Shown one piece after another: positions 33,201 to 42,068 of a stretch of DNA of 45,347 bases. Made by a program: the position numbers and the translations under genes. Within the stretch, counting starts at the first letter, position 1. Each line of letters opens with the position of its first letter. The notes beneath the pieces were generated by a model. It saw only the letters and a list, made by a program, of their open reading frames with translations, was not told the origin of the DNA and did not search any database. The stretch is from a virus. The stretch lies in IMG/VR virus record IMGVR_UViG_3300005608_000001, positions 1 through 45,347 of that record; one strand, written 5' to 3'.

Positions 33201-34425
33201 CTTAGATACATTAGGTAGAAGTGTATATGCTCTTGATCCAACAGGATTGATAGAAAAAAGTGTACCTAGATATAAAGCAATCATAAGTGGAGAAATGGGA
33301 GAAGTCGCAGAAATGCAACTTAAATCTCAAGTAGCTTTTACTCGTATGTTTGTAATGAGTCAAGCTGGATTAGCTTTAACAGGAAATTTAACTGGTAATT
33401 ATCCTCCAGATGGCATGCCAAAAAATTCATGGATTATACCAACACCTTGGACATCTACTGGATATACAGCTATACCACATGACCGTATTCAACCATTTAG
33501 TTCTCTCGCTACTATTACTGCTGATTTAGTGACACTTACTAGAGATCAAGCTATTGGTAAAAAAAAATTTCAACAAGCAGTATCGTTATTTGTAGCGACT
33601 GTAGGTGTTGCAATTTTAGACCAAACATTTTTAAGGGGTCTACAAAACCAAGTTGAATATTTAGATCTTAATGGTTATGTAACTAAAGATGGAAGAAGCT
33701 TAAAAATATCAAGAGTTGGATCTGATTTAGCTGCAAACATACCTCTTAGAGGATTTAATCCCTTTTTCTGGGCTGGTTTTACACGTCAATTATTTGATCT
33801 TGTACAGCCATACCAAACTATGAACTCTGATCCAAATAATACTGGAAGAGATTTCATAGCAAGACTTAGAGGTAGGATAATGATGGGTGCTGGTAATCCT
33901 TTAAAGTACGATAGATATACTGGAAAAGTTTTAAAAAAATCTGGAAGTCAAGGTAAAAATTATTTTACTGCTGTGGTAAACAATTTATTTTCTACCTTTG
34001 GATATGCGGGAAAACTTGTAGAAGCAGATCCTAATAATTTTGTTAAAAAACAAATGTACAATGTAGGATTTGACTTTAACAAAGCAGAATTAGCAGAATA
34101 TAAAGGACTTGAATTAACAAATGCAGAGCAATCTTCATTTAATAAATACATGCACAGTGAGGGTAAATTAGAAGATAGATTAACTTTTCTATTTACACAA
34201 AATAAAAAATACAAAAAATTATTAGCGCAATACAACAGAGAGTTAGCAAATACTTCTTCAAATATGCCTAATACACAACTTGCTGTAATAGAACTACAAC
34301 TTCATGCAATGATTGAAGCTGTTCATAAAGAAGCTAAAGATTTAGCTTTGCCTTTTGTTATAAGAGATCATCCAGAGTTAGAAATAAAATATCAAAATTG
34401 GCAGAAGCTACAAATTAGACGATAA
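30238..34425 (+). CDS. internal virion protein D (T7 gp16-like)
   Basis: 1395 residues (T7 gp16 is 1318). The N-terminal 150 residues lack the ESGG/lytic-transglycosylase motifs of T7 gp16; instead there is a Gly/Ala-rich amphipathic segment (VVTPTLLFSAVGGGNPV). The long helical C-terminal part includes YFMPFARLSWNFLDTLG and a hydrophobic IPLRGFNPFFWAGFTRQL, typical of gp16-type ejection proteins. It would extend through the inner membrane during DNA delivery. How it passes the peptidoglycan without a recognisable transglycosylase is open. Confidence 0.9.
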   Translation: MPILENRDFEEYQDPNKKITPPLNVDDANKEENNEVAAKVNPIDEAQKEQRPEGFVTKTGQALDYIVNADGLTADMTNVAAAGLKEATKNIPIVNNVTQAIDNFVLGSKEMKDLEQKMAEKDAERRRKGEDNFLDKTAVVLEGIASGMEGGIALPFTLAGRLTNQATPWADPPATLKDSPLGETVFEIAQVVTPTLLFSAVGGGNPVTVGTSGLLIESGIETITQDGADDLIAGRYLATRIGKIADSLGYDGQQLAIDMIEGKNFNGQALVATVGFLQNLGINISVNKFIDLFRKSKKIQQNNLLQGADANKQVLEGSSGGTPPPIQKQLPTSAITTQQVIDVDVIDIKEIPPTVKNTAKILKTDAIDVYKKLEDVNEVPYSYKKEPHDVMDIDNSVNVSKPSEGNVHTSKEAFHTEMGRGYKIDTPAERGLNEIGTDGMTRADRNFFTNWGSLTDEVGVQRALQEITSNLRQLRNFPADLDIALKRANHFWSKNAQLLGEDISAFAREFYKEGVVPLDPRKSLNDFDGVDWQRMLRENVKVSPDFFAAAGLMAEELGVRFAKQARVVRNLDNAKIDFTQAMETMVQLVEKGDLLLIPLRRAKRQWAIEGITQQKNVFEKLREGYKQPLGAKDLPSDKITPRDLTLIKKNDTDAGKTIRELWESAKAGNTKDLETLKEYLDYVAGAPPDEVFGMTKNLADALKNTLNVNGDTARTLYYAKLLATINPQTAAGATNVARLISEPLGNIASPIFRGGGIKDVMYGLGQLVGTQGALNDALFAFKRAAKNNQSINASSRVYELSKTWKRKSLELEAAKTMLLDKISREGGNTTEIAKVHINYWIQMAAYNPFTNFAKRFLIAQDDAANVVVGHQEATGRAFVKAYEDGVFDLKINPKNLFKKGEQAIQQGKQLEQYVRQSMGNIFQDGITHGRLIDEGVIQRAKNLTMQENIPVGKYATPVDNFFKGLEQQSQNAFIATYFMPFARLSWNFLDTLGRSVYALDPTGLIEKSVPRYKAIISGEMGEVAEMQLKSQVAFTRMFVMSQAGLALTGNLTGNYPPDGMPKNSWIIPTPWTSTGYTAIPHDRIQPFSSLATITADLVTLTRDQAIGKKKFQQAVSLFVATVGVAILDQTFLRGLQNQVEYLDLNGYVTKDGRSLKISRVGSDLAANIPLRGFNPFFWAGFTRQLFDLVQPYQTMNSDPNNTGRDFIARLRGRIMMGAGNPLKYDRYTGKVLKKSGSQGKNYFTAVVNNLFSTFGYAGKLVEADPNNFVKKQMYNVGFDFNKAELAEYKGLELTNAEQSSFNKYMHSEGKLEDRLTFLFTQNKKYKKLLAQYNRELANTSSNMPNTQLAVIELQLHAMIEAVHKEAKDLALPFVIRDHPELEIKYQNWQKLQIRR

Positions 34426-34443
34426 AAAAACTAGAAAAAATTA

Positions 34444-37400
34444 ATGGCACAGACTACCGAAACCTATACGGGGGATGGCAGCACCAAATTATATTCAATA
34501 CCTTTTCCTTATATAGAACAAACAGACGTAAAAGCAAAGATTGATGGTCAACTTACCACAGCTTTTACGTTTGCAAACGCAACTCAACTTGAGTTCTCAA
34601 CCGCTCCCGTTCGTGATGCAAAGATAATAATATTTAGACAAACAGATGATTCAGCAGTTAAAAAAGAATTTAGTGCTGGATCAGCCTTAAAAGCAGAGGA
34701 TCTTAATGCTAATGCAAAGCAAGCTTTGTTTATTAACCAAGAAGGAACTAACCAAGCAGCTAGTACGCTAGGTGCATTATTTCAAGGTGATGTCGAGTTT
34801 GGTTTTGGTAATGTTATCAAGTTCGAGGGTGCTTCAGATGATGCACATGAGACAACTTTAACAGTAACAGATCCAACAGCAGATAGAACTCTAGCACTAC
34901 CAAACGTCAGTGGTACACTGGTTTCTACTGGAGATACAGGTACTATCACATCGACTATGATCCTTAATGAAACCATCGAAAGTGGTGACATTAAAAATGG
35001 AACAATAGTCAATGCTGACATTTCTGGTACAGCAAACATACTTAACAGTAAAATTGCTGATGGTTTACTTAAAAGTGGTATAACTGTCAACTCATCTAAC
35101 ATAGTTAATGGGTCAATCGTTAATGAGGACATAAATGCTAGTGCAAATATACAAGGATCAAAGCTATTAAATGATAGTGTTACCTTAGATAAGCTAGGAT
35201 CTGGAGCTTTACCGACTGATATAACTGTAGCTTCGGCTAATATTGTTAATGGAACTATTGTAGATGCTGATATAAATAGCTCTGCAAATATTGATGGTGA
35301 TAAATTAAAGAATGATTCTGTTTCTCTTGGGAAACTAGAAGGTGGTGCGCTACCTACAGATATAAGTGTGGCGAGTGCCAACATTGTTAATGGAACTATT
35401 GTTGATGCTGATATTAGTGGAACAGCTAATATTAATGGGTCTAAGATTCTTAATGACAGCTTAACTCTAGACAAATTAGGGTCTGGAGCATTACCAACTG
35501 ACATAACAGTGGCTACTACTAACCTAGTAGACGGCACTATTGTTGATGCTGATATAAATGCGGCTGCGGATATAGAAGGATCTAAGCTAAAAAATGATTC
35601 TGTCCCTCTAACTAAGTTTGGAGCTGGAGCATTACCAACAGATATAACTGTAAACAGTTCTAATATCGTAGATAGAAGTATAGTTGATGGAGATATATCC
35701 CAAGGAACACTTGATAATAGATATTTTACTGAGGTTGAACTAAATGGTGGTCAGTTAAATAACCTGTATTACACAGAAACTGAGCTAAATAATGGTCAAT
35801 TAAATAATTTATACTACACAGAAACTGAATTAAACAACGGACAACTTAATAACCTCTACTTTACTGAGACTGAGTTATTAGGTGGCGCACTAGACGGTAG
35901 ATATTATACAGAGACAGAAGCTGAAGCTAAGTTTCTTAGACAAGACAGTTCAGAAACTATTTCTAGTGGTGTTGCATGGTCAAGTGTAGATTCAAAAGTA
36001 GCTACAACGGCTGCTATAGACGCAAGGATAATTGATTTAGTAGATGATGTTGGTGGTTTTGTACCTATTGCAAATGAAACAAGCTTCCCTACTGCAAATC
36101 CTGATATTAATAACCCCGCTACTGGCGGCACTATTGTTTCTGTTAAGGCTGTATCTACTACACTTACACCAAGCAGCGGCTCAATCACTATTGCAAATGG
36201 TAGAGGAACTGGTAATCCTGTCATTATTACAGGCGTAACTGGAGTTATACCTCAAGGATTTGGCATGTTGGTTGAAACTACAACCACAGACCATACCTAT
36301 GCGTTCCATAGATTGCAAGCTAAGGCAACTGAAATAAATACCGTAGCTACAAACATAGGATCAGTCGTTACAGCAGCCACAAACGTAGCTGATATTAACA
36401 ACTTTGCTGATAAATATTTGATTAGTGCAACAGCTCCTACACAAAGAGCTGACGGAACATCGTTACAGCATGGGGATCTTTGGTATGACAGCGCAAATAC
36501 CGTAATGATGGTATTTGATGGGTCTGCTGGGGACGGTTTTTCTGCTATTACACCAAACCAAGCAACCATAACAAACATAAATACGGTTGCTGGTCACGTT
36601 ACTTTCCAAGAAGATTTAGGAAGTATTACGGATGCTATTAATACTGGATCTGGTAATAACTCAATAAATACAGTTGGAGCAAGTATAGCGGATGTAAATA
36701 CAGTTGCTAATGACCTTAATGAGCCAGTATCTGAGATAGAAACAGTTGCAAACAGTATTGTAAATGTCAATAGTGTTGGTAACTCTATATCAAATGTCAA
36801 TGCAGTAGCTGGAAATGCGACAAATATTAATGCTGTCAAGAACAATGAGACAAACATTAATGCTGTCAATGCGAATAAGACAAACATTGACGCTGTAGCT
36901 GGCAACAATGCAAATATTACCGCTGTTAAAAACAACGAAACTAATATTAATGCAGTCAAAAACAACGCTTCAAACATAAATACCGTTGCTGGCATAAATG
37001 CAAACGTAACGACTGTGGCTGGAATCTCAGCGAACGTGACTGCTGTAGCTGGAAATGCGACTAATATTAATGCCGTAAAAAATAATGCTACAAATATTAA
37101 CGCCGTAAACGCTAATAAAACAAACATTGACACGGTTGCTGCCAATAATACTAACGTCACGACTGTTGCTGGCAAAGCTGCTGAGATAGGAAGGCTTGGA
37201 ACTGCTGATGCTGTAGCTGATATGAATACCTTGGGTACTTCAGCAATAGTATCTGACCTGAATGATTGTGCTGATATTAAAGCAAACATATCAACAGTCG
37301 CTGGAATCAGTGCAAATGTGACTACGGTTGCTGGTATTAGCTCAGATGTCACAGCAGTTGCGGGAAATAATACAAACATCACAGCGGTTAAAAACAATGC

Positions 37401-37791
37401 GACCAACATTAACGCCGTACAAGCGAACTCTTCTAATATTAATGCTGCTGTTAGCAACGCTTCAAATATTAATGCTGTTGTTTCCAACGCTACAAACATT
37501 AATACAGTCGCTGCTTCCATATCAGATGTCAACAGATATGCAGCGGAATATTTAATTCAATCTAACCAACCATCAAGTCCCAGTGCTGGAGATTTATGGT
37601 ACAACACCACAGCAAATACTCTTAACTACTACACAGGTGGTGCATGGGTAGCTATTGCGGCTGGTATTGCGGGAGTAATTAACGACCCAGCTCCAAATTT
37701 AGGAGCAAATTTAGATTGCAACGACAAAAACTTAGTTGAAGTAGGAACAATCAGTGGCGACAACTTACAAATTGACTTCGGTACACTATAA
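34444..37791 (+). CDS. tail fibre with T7 gp17 N-terminus and long repeat shaft
   Basis: 1115 residues. The first 130 or so (TTETYTGDGSTKLYSIPFPYIE; EFSAGSALKAEDLNANAKQA) match the T7 gp17 N-terminal domain that anchors the fibre to the nozzle. Then come three repeat blocks: about six copies of SANIVNGTIVDADI plus KLKNDSVSLGKLEGGALPTDI (aa 180-420), five copies of ELNNGQLNNLYYTET (aa 425-480) and a long N-A/I-T-N-I-N-A-V-type series (aa 750-1030). The C-terminal piece has QPSSPSAGDLWYNTTANTL. Fibre repeats like these form the rigid shaft; the tip sits in the next gene. It would recognise the host surface. Confidence 0.92.
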   Translation: MAQTTETYTGDGSTKLYSIPFPYIEQTDVKAKIDGQLTTAFTFANATQLEFSTAPVRDAKIIIFRQTDDSAVKKEFSAGSALKAEDLNANAKQALFINQEGTNQAASTLGALFQGDVEFGFGNVIKFEGASDDAHETTLTVTDPTADRTLALPNVSGTLVSTGDTGTITSTMILNETIESGDIKNGTIVNADISGTANILNSKIADGLLKSGITVNSSNIVNGSIVNEDINASANIQGSKLLNDSVTLDKLGSGALPTDITVASANIVNGTIVDADINSSANIDGDKLKNDSVSLGKLEGGALPTDISVASANIVNGTIVDADISGTANINGSKILNDSLTLDKLGSGALPTDITVATTNLVDGTIVDADINAAADIEGSKLKNDSVPLTKFGAGALPTDITVNSSNIVDRSIVDGDISQGTLDNRYFTEVELNGGQLNNLYYTETELNNGQLNNLYYTETELNNGQLNNLYFTETELLGGALDGRYYTETEAEAKFLRQDSSETISSGVAWSSVDSKVATTAAIDARIIDLVDDVGGFVPIANETSFPTANPDINNPATGGTIVSVKAVSTTLTPSSGSITIANGRGTGNPVIITGVTGVIPQGFGMLVETTTTDHTYAFHRLQAKATEINTVATNIGSVVTAATNVADINNFADKYLISATAPTQRADGTSLQHGDLWYDSANTVMMVFDGSAGDGFSAITPNQATITNINTVAGHVTFQEDLGSITDAINTGSGNNSINTVGASIADVNTVANDLNEPVSEIETVANSIVNVNSVGNSISNVNAVAGNATNINAVKNNETNINAVNANKTNIDAVAGNNANITAVKNNETNINAVKNNASNINTVAGINANVTTVAGISANVTAVAGNATNINAVKNNATNINAVNANKTNIDTVAANNTNVTTVAGKAAEIGRLGTADAVADMNTLGTSAIVSDLNDCADIKANISTVAGISANVTTVAGISSDVTAVAGNNTNITAVKNNATNINAVQANSSNINAAVSNASNINAVVSNATNINTVAASISDVNRYAAEYLIQSNQPSSPSAGDLWYNTTANTLNYYTGGAWVAIAAGIAGVINDPAPNLGANLDCNDKNLVEVGTISGDNLQIDFGTL
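34981..35700 (+). repeat. tail-fibre shaft repeats, block 1
   Basis: About six tandem, diverged copies of roughly 120 bases encoding the SANIVNGTIVDADI-type unit, sharing long stretches such as ggaactattgttgatgctga. They produce a spurious reverse-strand ORF. Such repeats allow length variation by recombination. Confidence 0.75.
36690..37530 (+). repeat. tail-fibre shaft repeats, block 2 (N-x-T/N-I-N/T-A-V type)
   Basis: Around twenty short units of 24 to 33 bases encoding NATNINAVKNN, GISANVTTVA and similar, with high sequence identity between neighbours. It is the most repetitive DNA in the window and a likely site of slippage or assembly error. It also generates a long antisense ORF that is not a gene. 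Confidence 0.75.
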
Positions 37792-39333
37792 ATGGCTAAA
37801 TTATTAAAATTAAGGCGTGGTACTACAGCGCAACACGCATCATTTACAGGTGCTGAAGGCGAAGTAACTATAGATACCACGAAAGATACTGCTGTCATAC
37901 ATGACGGTAGCACAGCAGGGGGAACACCTCTTGCAAAACAAGATATGAGTAATGTGCCAGCAGGGACAATCCTTGGTACACAACTCGAAAACTCTGGAGT
38001 AACAGGCGGTCAGTATGGATCTAGCTCTGCTATTCCTATTATTACAGTTGATAATCAAGGCTTAGTTACTTCAGCCTCGACAACTGCGGTTGACAGCACC
38101 AAGATACAGAACGGCACAACAGAAGTTGCTACTGCTAACGCTGGCGATATAACAATGAAAAGGTCTGGAACTACCAGACTTATCGTTGAAAATGATGGGA
38201 TAGACATAACAGGAGATATTGATCTTTCTGGAAATATAGAACTAAATGATAACAAATACCTTTATGTTGGCGATAGTCAAGATGGTAGACTTTATCACGA
38301 TCAAAGCAACACATATTTAGAAGATAACGGTACTGGTGAACTAAGACTTGCATCAAATAATGGTGCTGGTGTTCGTATTACTAAAGGTTCATCTGAAACA
38401 TTAGCAAACTTTACTAATGATGGAGCTTGTGAATTTTTCCATGATAATTCGCAAAAATTAAACACGAATGGAAGTGGAATCAACGTAACAGGAAACATCG
38501 CAGTTTCAGGATTAGTTGACGGTGTTGATATAGCTGGATTTAAGCAAGAATTTGACAACGCATTTCCAGCTGGGACTAGAATGATATTCCAACAGACTTC
38601 AGCTCCTACTGGATGGACAAAAGTTACATCTGGCGTAAACAATCACGCTCTTAGAGTTGTATCTGGTACTGCTGGATCTGGCGGTAACGCAGCGTTTACG
38701 TCTGTTTTTGCAACCAGAGGCATTAATGCGACTGCTGGTAACACAACTGCTGGCGGTAACGTATCTTCAAGTGCTGGAAATACAACGGCTGGCGGTAATG
38801 TGAGTGTGTCAGTGGCTAACGCTGCACAAGGCGGTAATGTTTCTATCGGTAATACAGCCCAAGGCGGTAACGTATCTATTGGTAATACATCTACAGGCGG
38901 TAACGTAAACAGTCATACATTGTCTGTTAACCAAATACCAGCACACAGCCACAGCGTTACTTTTAACTTCGGTTCATCAAGAGCTAGAAACCAATATAAT
39001 GGTTTATTTGGTGTTAACACTGGTAATGGTAGAGACGGTGGACTTGGAAGTTTTGGCACTAACAACACTGGTGGAAACGGTGGTCACTCACACGGATTTA
39101 GTGGAAGTTCACACAACCACAATGCGTCATTTAGTGGATCTAATCACAACCACAACGCTAGTTTTTCTGGAAGCAACCACAACCACAATGCTAACGCTAG
39201 TTTTTCTGGTTCTGCTCATAACCATAACGTAAGCTCAAGCTTCTCTGGTTCGGCACACAACCACAGCATTTCTGTAGGTAATCTTGATATGAATGTTGAG
39301 TACTTAGACGTAATCATTGCATCAAAAGATTAA
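37792..39333 (+). CDS. second tail fibre / collar receptor-binding protein
   Basis: 513 residues. The N-terminus AKLLKLRRGTTAQHASFTGA and the EVTIDTTKDTAVIHDGS segment are the attachment module seen in many cyanophage fibres (major-tropism-determinant N-terminal type). The middle has PAGTRMIFQQTSAPTGWTK, typical of collar domains. The end has six or more Gly/Ser units each with an H-N-H or H-S-H triplet, then NVEYLDVIIASKD. HxH triplets bind metal in T4 gp12/gp37-type tips, so this is probably the receptor tip. A series of GGN repeats (aa about 300-375) precedes it. Confidence 0.85.
   Translation: MAKLLKLRRGTTAQHASFTGAEGEVTIDTTKDTAVIHDGSTAGGTPLAKQDMSNVPAGTILGTQLENSGVTGGQYGSSSAIPIITVDNQGLVTSASTTAVDSTKIQNGTTEVATANAGDITMKRSGTTRLIVENDGIDITGDIDLSGNIELNDNKYLYVGDSQDGRLYHDQSNTYLEDNGTGELRLASNNGAGVRITKGSSETLANFTNDGACEFFHDNSQKLNTNGSGINVTGNIAVSGLVDGVDIAGFKQEFDNAFPAGTRMIFQQTSAPTGWTKVTSGVNNHALRVVSGTAGSGGNAAFTSVFATRGINATAGNTTAGGNVSSSAGNTTAGGNVSVSVANAAQGGNVSIGNTAQGGNVSIGNTSTGGNVNSHTLSVNQIPAHSHSVTFNFGSSRARNQYNGLFGVNTGNGRDGGLGSFGTNNTGGNGGHSHGFSGSSHNHNASFSGSNHNHNASFSGSNHNHNANASFSGSAHNHNVSSSFSGSAHNHSISVGNLDMNVEYLDVIIASKD
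39086..39270 (+). repeat. His-Asn-His repeat block in the fibre tip
   Basis: Five to six units of about 30 bases encoding FSGSxHNHNA-type sequence (GFSGSSHNHNAS, FSGSNHNHNAS, and so on). Nearly identical at the DNA level (ttttctggaagcaaccacaa). Consistent with a metal-coordinating trimeric spike; copy number may vary between strains. Confidence 0.8.
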
Positions 39334-39875
39334 TGAGAATACCATGGTATATACATGGGAACTGGAAGCTAGAATCCACCCAACTAACTAATTTAGAAAG
39401 TAATATTTTAAAAGTTGGTAACTACAGCAATAATCTTTGTTCAACTTATAATACTGATTGTAAAGAGCTTGCATTTTTAAAAAATTTCTACAAAGAACGA
39501 GTAGATGAAATAGCTAAAGATCAAGCTTTTTATCACAACTCATCATACGCTTATGAGTTTTGGTTACAGCTTTACAATAAAAACGCCACACATGATGTAC
39601 ATACACATTTTGGATTAGGAAAAAATAATATTATATCTTTTGTACATTTTTTAAAAACAACAGATACGCAATGTTTACAATTTACTGATACCAAAGAAAT
39701 AGAAATACCACAACAAGAAGAAGGTGATTTTATTATTTTTCCAAGTTATGTATCTCATCAAGTAGTGTCTCACACTAGCAACTACAACCGCATTGTTGTA
39801 GCTGGCAATATAAAACTTATACAACATGAAAATCAAAGCAGGGACGTTCTGCCCGTTAATCCAAGGGGATTGTAA
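39333..39875 (+). CDS. 2-oxoglutarate/Fe(II) oxygenase-like protein (1 of 5)
   Basis: 180 residues. Likely metal ligands are in HDVHTHFG (His90, His92) and His142 in FIIFPSYVSHQV; Arg153 would bind 2-oxoglutarate. This is the double-stranded beta-helix order of the family, with the FPS...H segment typical of phage members. Its ATG overlaps the fibre stop, so it is co-translated with the fibre gene. Substrate unknown; it could hydroxylate phage structural or host proteins. Assigned from motifs only. Confidence 0.7.
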   Translation: MRIPWYIHGNWKLESTQLTNLESNILKVGNYSNNLCSTYNTDCKELAFLKNFYKERVDEIAKDQAFYHNSSYAYEFWLQLYNKNATHDVHTHFGLGKNNIISFVHFLKTTDTQCLQFTDTKEIEIPQQEEGDFIIFPSYVSHQVVSHTSNYNRIVVAGNIKLIQHENQSRDVLPVNPRGL

Positions 39876-40104
39876 AAAACTTGAATGTGTATGGTTTACA
39901 CAAATAGCGGGGACTCATCCACAGACAGGAGAATCATTTGACGAGTGGGGTTGTGCAGTAGCATGGATGCCCCTTTTATCTATAGAAAATACTAAAAGAT
40001 TAAACGAAGTCGGTGGTGCAATCGAATCGTTTAGAAATGCAACTGTAGAAACTATTTCTCCTGTAGTACCTGTAAAAGAATTTAAACCTCTTCCAATAAA
40101 ATGA
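39826..40104 (+). CDS. Cys-rich small protein
   Basis: 92 residues with four cysteines at 9, 16, 21 and 43 (FCPLIQGDC...ECVW...GCAVAW), which could bind zinc or an iron-sulfur cluster. The sequence MKIKAGTFCPL...DEWGCAVAW recurs as a short cyanophage protein of unknown function. It overlaps the oxygenase-like gene before it by 50 bases and the next gene by 4 (ATGA). Confidence 0.6.
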   Translation: MKIKAGTFCPLIQGDCKKLECVWFTQIAGTHPQTGESFDEWGCAVAWMPLLSIENTKRLNEVGGAIESFRNATVETISPVVPVKEFKPLPIK

Positions 40105-40526
40105 AAATAGACATTATTAAGCCTGATGGAATAGTCAGCAAAGATGGTGTAGGTTTGTCTGGATTATCTCTATCAAATACAATTTTTGATGATGTTTGGG
40201 CTATCCACTGGGATAGTTCTACATCAAAAGGATATGTAGAAAAATCAGATTTATCAATAGAAGATATTACAGACTTTACACCTTATGAGTCAGCAGTAAC
40301 TGAGTACGATGCTTCGTATGTTGCAAATACCACAGCAAGTAATGAAGAAATAGTTAGATCAACAAGAGATAATTTGCTAACAGCATCTGATTGGACACAA
40401 CTATCGGATTCACCATTAAGCTCTACTAAAAAAACAGAGTGGGCTACATATAGACAAGCTCTTAGAGATTTACCAGCAAATACTTCAGATTTTGCAAATC
40501 CTACATACCCAACTGAACCTACCTAA
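40101..40526 (+). CDS. tail-fibre assembly chaperone-like protein
   Basis: 141 residues; the C-terminal half (RDNLLTASDWTQLSDSPLSS, EWATYRQALRDLPANTSDF) is the pattern of the phage tail assembly chaperone family that follows fibre genes. The N-terminal half is beta-rich and divergent. Its place after two fibre genes supports a role in folding or attaching them. Confidence 0.75.
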   Translation: MKIDIIKPDGIVSKDGVGLSGLSLSNTIFDDVWAIHWDSSTSKGYVEKSDLSIEDITDFTPYESAVTEYDASYVANTTASNEEIVRSTRDNLLTASDWTQLSDSPLSSTKKTEWATYRQALRDLPANTSDFANPTYPTEPT

Positions 40527-41125
40527 TGTTTGAAATAAACAATAAGAAAGTAGAAAAATATGAACACTTTACTGTAATTAGAGATTTTTATAAAAAGCCA
40601 GATGAGGTAGTCGAATTTATACATAGATACGAACCACACTGGCATAAAAACCCACATGGATATTTTTCACAAGGTTATGACTTTGATGATATGCGACATA
40701 TTATTTATACTTTTCAAATAAAACCTGTATGGGATTTTCTTAGTCAAGTTACTAAACAACGTCCGTGTCAAGATGAACCAGACAAAGAATATTCTATAAA
40801 CACTAATTACACTTATTTTCGTCAAATATATAAGAAAAAACATTTCTACCCGCATCGAGATTATGGTTATACAGCTTTAATCTATTTAGATAAAGAAGTA
40901 GCAAACGGTACAAATATATATCAAAATATCTCATGGGATGAAACCAAAGACGAACATAGAGATCATTATTGCAATGAAGATGAAGTAAAAGTAATTGCAC
41001 ATACGCCGTCTGAATACAACAAATTAGTTATTTGGAACGGTCTACAATTACATGGTCTTTGTCAAGATGAAAAATATATAGGTAAGTGGAGACTTAATCA
41101 AGTATTTCCTTTTGAAAATGAGTAA
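40526..41125 (+). CDS. 2-oxoglutarate/Fe(II) oxygenase-like protein (2 of 5)
   Basis: 199 residues. The facial triad is visible as His110-x-Asp112 (FYPHRDYGYTALIYLD) and His176 (WNGLQLHGL), with Arg189 (KWRLNQV) for the co-substrate. The N-terminus has a helix with DFYKKPDEVVEFIH. Starts at the chaperone stop (TAATG). A bona fide family fold is likely; substrate unknown. Confidence 0.8.
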   Translation: MFEINNKKVEKYEHFTVIRDFYKKPDEVVEFIHRYEPHWHKNPHGYFSQGYDFDDMRHIIYTFQIKPVWDFLSQVTKQRPCQDEPDKEYSINTNYTYFRQIYKKKHFYPHRDYGYTALIYLDKEVANGTNIYQNISWDETKDEHRDHYCNEDEVKVIAHTPSEYNKLVIWNGLQLHGLCQDEKYIGKWRLNQVFPFENE

Positions 41126-41681
41126 TTATCATTTAGAAGGAATTTTTACACATTTTTTACATCATTTAAAAGTAGATATTTCACAAGAACTTCTAAGCTT
41201 TTGTTATGAACAAAAAAAATTAGATCCTGTAGGAGTTAAACTTTCTAATTGTGGTGGGTGGCAATCTAAGGAATTTATAGAAGATAAATCAATAGCAAAT
41301 AATCTTATTGAAAATATTTTATCTAGGACAAGTGAAGTATTTACACAACAACTTTTATTAGAAAATTTTTGGATAAATATTAATAGTCCTGACACATACA
41401 ACAGTATGCACGTTCATCCGAATAGTAATATTTCTGGAGTTATATGGATTAAAATTCCAAAAGATTCTGGTAATTTATATTTTCCTAACCCTGACAATTT
41501 TCAAAAGTATAAAGAAATAAATTTTTATAAATCTTTTTTAAATCAAGGCGAGGGTTATGAACTAGAACCACAAAAAGGTAATGTTGTTTTGTTTCCAAGT
41601 TGTTTACAGCATGAGGTAACAAAAAATTTATCTAACGATGAAAGAGTGTCAATATCTTTTAATAGTAATTTTGCATTATAA
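41118..41681 (+). CDS. 2-oxoglutarate/Fe(II) oxygenase-like protein (3 of 5)
   Basis: 187 residues from the ATG at 41118; an in-frame TTG at 41112 is less likely. Signature MHVHPNSNISGVIWI (His98 and His100 from this start), LFPSCLQHEV (His165) and Arg176 (ERVSISFN) matches the family I know as TIGR02466, a predicted oxygenase of phages and marine bacteria. It overlaps the previous oxygenase-like gene by 8 bases. Confidence 0.8.
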   Translation: MSNYHLEGIFTHFLHHLKVDISQELLSFCYEQKKLDPVGVKLSNCGGWQSKEFIEDKSIANNLIENILSRTSEVFTQQLLLENFWININSPDTYNSMHVHPNSNISGVIWIKIPKDSGNLYFPNPDNFQKYKEINFYKSFLNQGEGYELEPQKGNVVLFPSCLQHEVTKNLSNDERVSISFNSNFAL

Positions 41682-42068
41682 ATGGAGATACCAAAATTAG
41701 ATATACCAGATCATCCACCTATTAAAACTGTTGAGATACCTTTACCCACAGGAGAAATACCTTCATACACACCATTGATAGTACCTCCGAGTGATCTCCG
41801 ACCTCCAGATGGAGTGCAAGGCGAAAATCACGATACAGCAAACGACACAGGAATAAGAACGATTGACATACCTATGCTTAACTTTAAACTTCCTGTGCCA
41901 GAAAACGCCATTTTAATAACAGCGGGTACTACTGCTGTTGTTTCTGTAGCCGCAACACTTACAGCAACTGCCATTTTTAAATGGTGTGTTACTGCAATGA
42001 AACCAGTTATAAAGAAATTATTAAAATGGATCACGAGGACAAAAGAGAGTGGCTCAAAGACGCAATAA
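41682..42068 (+). CDS. hypothetical membrane protein
   Basis: 128 residues. A Pro-rich N-terminal half (PKLDIPDHPPIKTVEIPLPTG) is followed by one transmembrane helix (aa about 75-97, NAILITAGTTAVVSVAATLTA) and a basic C-terminus. Proteins with this layout recur in the fibre-to-terminase region of cyanophages. Might act in lysis or virion function; not identified. Confidence 0.6.
   Translation: MEIPKLDIPDHPPIKTVEIPLPTGEIPSYTPLIVPPSDLRPPDGVQGENHDTANDTGIRTIDIPMLNFKLPVPENAILITAGTTAVVSVAATLTATAIFKWCVTAMKPVIKKLLKWITRTKESGSKTQ

Noticed and set aside
34782-35537. 251-codon reverse-strand ORF in the fibre gene
   Set aside because: It is a shadow of the repeat block 1; its hydrophobic repeats are the complement of the shaft codons.
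36594-37532. 312-codon reverse-strand ORF over the fibre repeats
   Set aside because: It mirrors the low-complexity repeats of the forward fibre gene and has no start signal or family resemblance.
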